NCBI RefSeq assembly: GCF_000315915.1
Contig: NC_020193.1
Location: 124,001-188,000 of the forward strand
Direction of reading: 5' to 3'
Source: Henningerozyma blattae CBS 6284
Lineage: Eukaryota > Ascomycota > Saccharomycetes > Saccharomycetales > Saccharomycetaceae
Length of the DNA stretch: 64,000 nucleotides
Positions 60,844 to 64,000 of the stretch are shown here, one piece after another (within the stretch, counting starts at the first letter, position 1; each line of letters starts with the position of its first letter). A model generated the notes under the pieces. That model had not been told where the DNA came from and did no database searches. It saw only the letters and a list, made by a program, of their open reading frames with translations. Position numbers and translations under genes: made by a program.

Positions 60844-63336
60844 ATGGGTTCCTCTTTGAGAAGCTTCATTAAGGATGTACGTGCAGCTAAGACTCTAGCT
60901 GACGAAAGATCTATTATCACTAAACAATCTGCAAAGATTAGAACAAAACTGAGAGATGATCATTTACCATTAGAAAGAAGGAGAAAATATATTCAAAAAC
61001 TTTTATACTTGTATATTTTAGGTGAAAAGACACATTTTGGTCAAGTTGAATGTATTAATTTAATTGCTTCTGATGAGTTTGTTAACAAGAGATTGGGTTA
61101 TCTGTCAGCCATTTTACTACTAGATGAGTCTCAAGACTTATTGACATTGTTAACAAATCTATTAAACAATGATTTGCACAATTCTAATAAATTTGTAGTT
61201 TCTTTGGCTTTGTCCACGTTAGGGTCATTGAGTTCTCCAGAATTAGCTCGTGATCTATTCCCAGATGTTGAAATCATATTAAAACAAGTTCAAGATCCTT
61301 TCCTATTGAAAAAGGCTTTGCAATGTATTGCCAAATTACTTTTAAAAGATATCTCTTTACTAGAAATCTTTGCTGTCGAAGATTTGGTAGCCTTATGGCA
61401 GAACAGCGCTATTTGTACCCATGGTGTCTTGTTAGGTATAGTTAAAGTTTTACAATCCATTTTACTATGTTTTATCAATTTCCAACCAACTGAAGCTGTG
61501 GAAGAATTGCCTAAAGATATGATAGGCAAACTTGTAAGATTTGTACCTAGTTTATTTAAAAGACTTCAAACATTAAATTCCAAAAACTTCCAACCTGAAT
61601 ATGACGTTCAAGGTACTTGCGATCCTTTCTTACAATGTGAAATGATTTATACATTAAGATTATTTTTCCAAATTGATAATGATGAAATTAACGCGTATAT
61701 GGATAAATTTGGTGACCTATTAACTCAAATTGCCACTAATACTGATTCAAATAAAAGTAGTGGTCAAGTTATTCTTTATGAGACCACTCGTACAATCTTC
61801 TCTCTTCATTTAGATCAACCCTTAAGAGTTTTAGGTATAAATATTTTGGCGAAATTTTTGGCAGGAAAAGACAATAATGGTAAATACGTTGCCTTAAATA
61901 CCTTGTTAGAAGTTGTACCACAGGAGCCTTTGGCTGTTCAAAGACATAGAAAATTCATTTCCCGTTGTCTGCATGATCCAGATGTATCAATTAAGAAGAG
62001 AGCCTTAGAATTGACATTTGCCATCTTAGATGCATCTAATATCAAAGAGTTAGTTAATGAATTACTGCAATTTTTAGATGGTACCACGGATGACGATAGT
62101 GATTTGATTGTATATACAGTTGATCATCTAGTGGATGCATTTGATATTCATACTATAGCTGGTGACGATTGGAAATTGAGTGTATTTTTAAGAATCTTGA
62201 AATGTGTTGGCTCTTATATTTCTTCTGAGAAAATTAGCGATATTTTAATTGAAATCAATAATACAAATAATATGCAATCAAAACATGATGCAGTGAAACA
62301 ATTATTAACTGAAACTTTAGAAAATGAGAAAACAAACGAAATTACAGATGATAATCATGGTTGGTTTTTGGTAACTGTATGGTGTCTTGGTGAATATGCT
62401 GATTTAATCTTAGGACAAAGCGCAAATAACATTGTTAACGAAGAATCTTTGACTCGATTATTAATTGAATTACATTTTGAGAATTCTTTAGATAATCCAA
62501 AATTGATTAATTATATTTTAACCGCCGCACTAAAGTTATCTATTAAATTGACAAGTGGAAAATGCATTGATCAATTGAGGGACCTTATTGTGTCACATAA
62601 GAAGGATTCACATTTAATGTTGCAAGTGAAGAGTGTTCAATATGAAATCTTATTTGATCAACCAATAGATGTTAGAAAGAGTATTCTTGAAACTATGCCT
62701 AAATTTGAAAAAGTTGTAAGGACAACCAGTGATCTAAGAAATAGACCACTTGGCAATACTCCAACTAAAAAGGAATCAGCAAAACCTGACAGCTTGATAG
62801 ATTTATTGGGTGGGGATTTTGGAAGTAGCAGTAATAATATTAATAGTAATGAAAATGATAGTAAGGCTAATAACGTCGGTGACAATATTAATCCAGAAAC
62901 AACCGATGCAATGGGTTCAGATTTGTTAGCCGACTTATTGGGTGGTAATAATGTCAATACTTCGTTATCACTAAATAAAGCAGTTTCTAATTCTGTTGAA
63001 CTCCCTTCACAAGCCCAAAAGATTCATGAAAGTTCCTCATTAGATATATATTCAGTTTTGATTAATTCAGAAAATGGTAGTGCACAAATTGATATCTATT
63101 TCGAAGCCAAGAAGAATGTAACTGACATTAAATGTCAATGTGCAGTAACAAAGACATTGAAATTGACAATGGGTCCATTACATCCAAGTGCATCAATTAA
63201 GGAAAAGGAAATTTCTGTTCAAACTTTAAAGATTTCAGGTTCTGGTAAATTAAAGTTAAGAACTAAGTTAGATTTCAAGGTCAACGGCATTATGACTAAC
63301 GAGCAATTTGATCACAAATATGATAAAGTTATATAA
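60844..63336 (+). CDS. APL4: AP-1 clathrin adaptor gamma subunit
   Basis: Gamma-adaptin is the large AP-1 subunit for clathrin transport between trans-Golgi and endosomes. The 830-residue protein matches yeast Apl4 (832). The adaptin trunk at about residues 1-590 starts MGSSLRSFIKDVRAAKTLADERSII and includes KFVVSLALSTLGSLSSPELARDL and the TKLLLKD-type helices. A hinge at about 620-710 is Asn/Ser-rich with IDLLGGDF and SDLLADLLGGN, leucine-acidic strings of the type seen in clathrin and accessory binding. The gamma-ear follows at about 715-830. It is YPR029C in yeast; YOP1 follows here too. Confidence 0.96.
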   Translation: MGSSLRSFIKDVRAAKTLADERSIITKQSAKIRTKLRDDHLPLERRRKYIQKLLYLYILGEKTHFGQVECINLIASDEFVNKRLGYLSAILLLDESQDLLTLLTNLLNNDLHNSNKFVVSLALSTLGSLSSPELARDLFPDVEIILKQVQDPFLLKKALQCIAKLLLKDISLLEIFAVEDLVALWQNSAICTHGVLLGIVKVLQSILLCFINFQPTEAVEELPKDMIGKLVRFVPSLFKRLQTLNSKNFQPEYDVQGTCDPFLQCEMIYTLRLFFQIDNDEINAYMDKFGDLLTQIATNTDSNKSSGQVILYETTRTIFSLHLDQPLRVLGINILAKFLAGKDNNGKYVALNTLLEVVPQEPLAVQRHRKFISRCLHDPDVSIKKRALELTFAILDASNIKELVNELLQFLDGTTDDDSDLIVYTVDHLVDAFDIHTIAGDDWKLSVFLRILKCVGSYISSEKISDILIEINNTNNMQSKHDAVKQLLTETLENEKTNEITDDNHGWFLVTVWCLGEYADLILGQSANNIVNEESLTRLLIELHFENSLDNPKLINYILTAALKLSIKLTSGKCIDQLRDLIVSHKKDSHLMLQVKSVQYEILFDQPIDVRKSILETMPKFEKVVRTTSDLRNRPLGNTPTKKESAKPDSLIDLLGGDFGSSSNNINSNENDSKANNVGDNINPETTDAMGSDLLADLLGGNNVNTSLSLNKAVSNSVELPSQAQKIHESSSLDIYSVLINSENGSAQIDIYFEAKKNVTDIKCQCAVTKTLKLTMGPLHPSASIKEKEISVQTLKISGSGKLKLRTKLDFKVNGIMTNEQFDHKYDKVI

Positions 63337-63716
63337 AGAGAAACTGTTACCCAAAATTTTTACATAATTATCTGTGTATATGTATATGGATATATGATTC
63401 ATACCTCTGAAATTTCTTTCATTCATTTATCTTTCGAAAAAACTGATAGAATTACAACGAATTGAATCGTTTTCAGCGTCTATTTCTTCTATAGGCCGAC
63501 TTTGGAATAATTTATACATGATAAAATTCAGCATATACTAAAAAATAGAAAAAAGTGTAAAATATATAAAATGAGCATAAAAAAGTCAACTAGTTAATAA
63601 AAAAAACTAATAATGAAGAAGGAAGGAGAAGGAAAATGTATCATTTAAATATATATATATGTTTCGATCTATCATCTCTGTAATCCATATTTTAAATTTT
63701 TCTTCAAATTTAAAAT
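63337..63716. other. APL4-YOP1 convergent spacer
   Basis: A 380-base AT-rich 3'-3' spacer with TATATG runs and several TTTAAATTT-type strings near 63690-63720. No gene seen. Confidence 0.5.
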
Positions 63717-64000
63717 TTAAAATTGTTGATGGGTAGCTTGAGCAGCTTGAGCGCTGAAACCGGAAGTAGCAGCAGATGCAGCTTGGTTAACAGCAGCAGA
63801 AGCGTTGTGAGAAGCGGTTTGAGCAGCTTCGTGAACGGATTGTTTAATATCAGAAACGCCAGCCTTAGCGTTAATATATTTAGAGGTAGCTGGATCAATG
63901 ACCTTCTTGTAGATCATGTTTGCACCACCAGTTTGTGGCAAAGCGATGTAAACTAAGAAGATAGTCTTGATAAACCAATAAAATGGGATCAAGTAAGTTA
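63717..64000 (-). CDS. YOP1: Reticulon-like ER-shaping protein Yop1, C-terminal part
   Basis: Yop1 (DP1/REEP family) bends ER tubules together with reticulons. Only about 94 C-terminal residues are inside the window; the 5' part lies beyond 64000. The visible part has the second hydrophobic hairpin end (IPFYWFIKTIFLVYIALPQT), the family signature LPQTGGANMIYKKVIDP, and an Ala/Gln-rich amphipathic C-terminal tail ending THQQF. The tail is more Ala-rich than in S. cerevisiae. Order APL4-YOP1 agrees with YPR029C-YPR028W. Confidence 0.92.
   Translation of the reverse strand, partial: TYLIPFYWFIKTIFLVYIALPQTGGANMIYKKVIDPATSKYINAKAGVSDIKQSVHEAAQTASHNASAAVNQAASAATSGFSAQAAQATHQQF

Overview
The window is AT-rich budding-yeast DNA of the Saccharomycetaceae. 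It has compact intronless genes, poly-T and poly-A rich flanks, and almost every gene has a recognisable Saccharomyces cerevisiae counterpart. The order interleaves genes that sit on separate S. cerevisiae chromosomes (X with XVI, and II with XVI), while several genes expected at these places (RPL43, BUD4, JSN1/PUF2, GRR1, BIR1, ARP7, NTO1) are absent. That fits a lineage that resolved the whole-genome duplication differently from S. cerevisiae, or a non-duplicated relative with rearrangements. I cannot name the species. Two 20-N gaps are present (40281-40300 and 42305-42324).

Layout. 484-6593: FOL3, MGR3, OCT1 (folate and mitochondrial quality control). 6966-20872: a THP3-like gene, a highly divergent BEM1-like gene, SFC1, IME1, FIP1, TIF5, EMC2; a 2.1-kb regulatory region separates SFC1 from IME1. 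21002-26618: three damaged copies of a Dicer/Rnt1-type RNase III-like gene with two dsRNA-binding-like domains, one on the minus strand and two on the plus strand. 27231-39950: GFA1, ERV2, STE18, SPO24, CSN12, VMA13, GLN1, EAF6, AIM24, with many short tandem repeats and E-box or GATA clusters in the spacers. 40402-64000: HTS1, MIX23 (end lost in a gap), SRO7/SRO77, PKC1, SEA4, RTG3, SFT2, ECM21/CSR2, APL4 and the C-terminal part of YOP1, cut by the window end.

The genes are mostly housekeeping and do not form one pathway. The unusual content is (1) the RNase III-like cluster, in which all three copies keep the first catalytic Glu but have replaced the Asp of the EFLGD motif with R, S or K, share a following H/Q-W, and carry frameshifts, nonsense codons or a deletion; (2) the BEM1-like gene, which keeps traces of SH3-2, PX and PB1 but lacks the first SH3; and (3) the SFC1-IME1 and GLN1-EAF6 promoters, which hold URS1-like, palindromic, GATA and CACGTG elements. 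The RNase III cluster together with GFA1 lies between STE18/ERV2 and EMC2, neighbours in related yeasts, so it looks like an inserted block.
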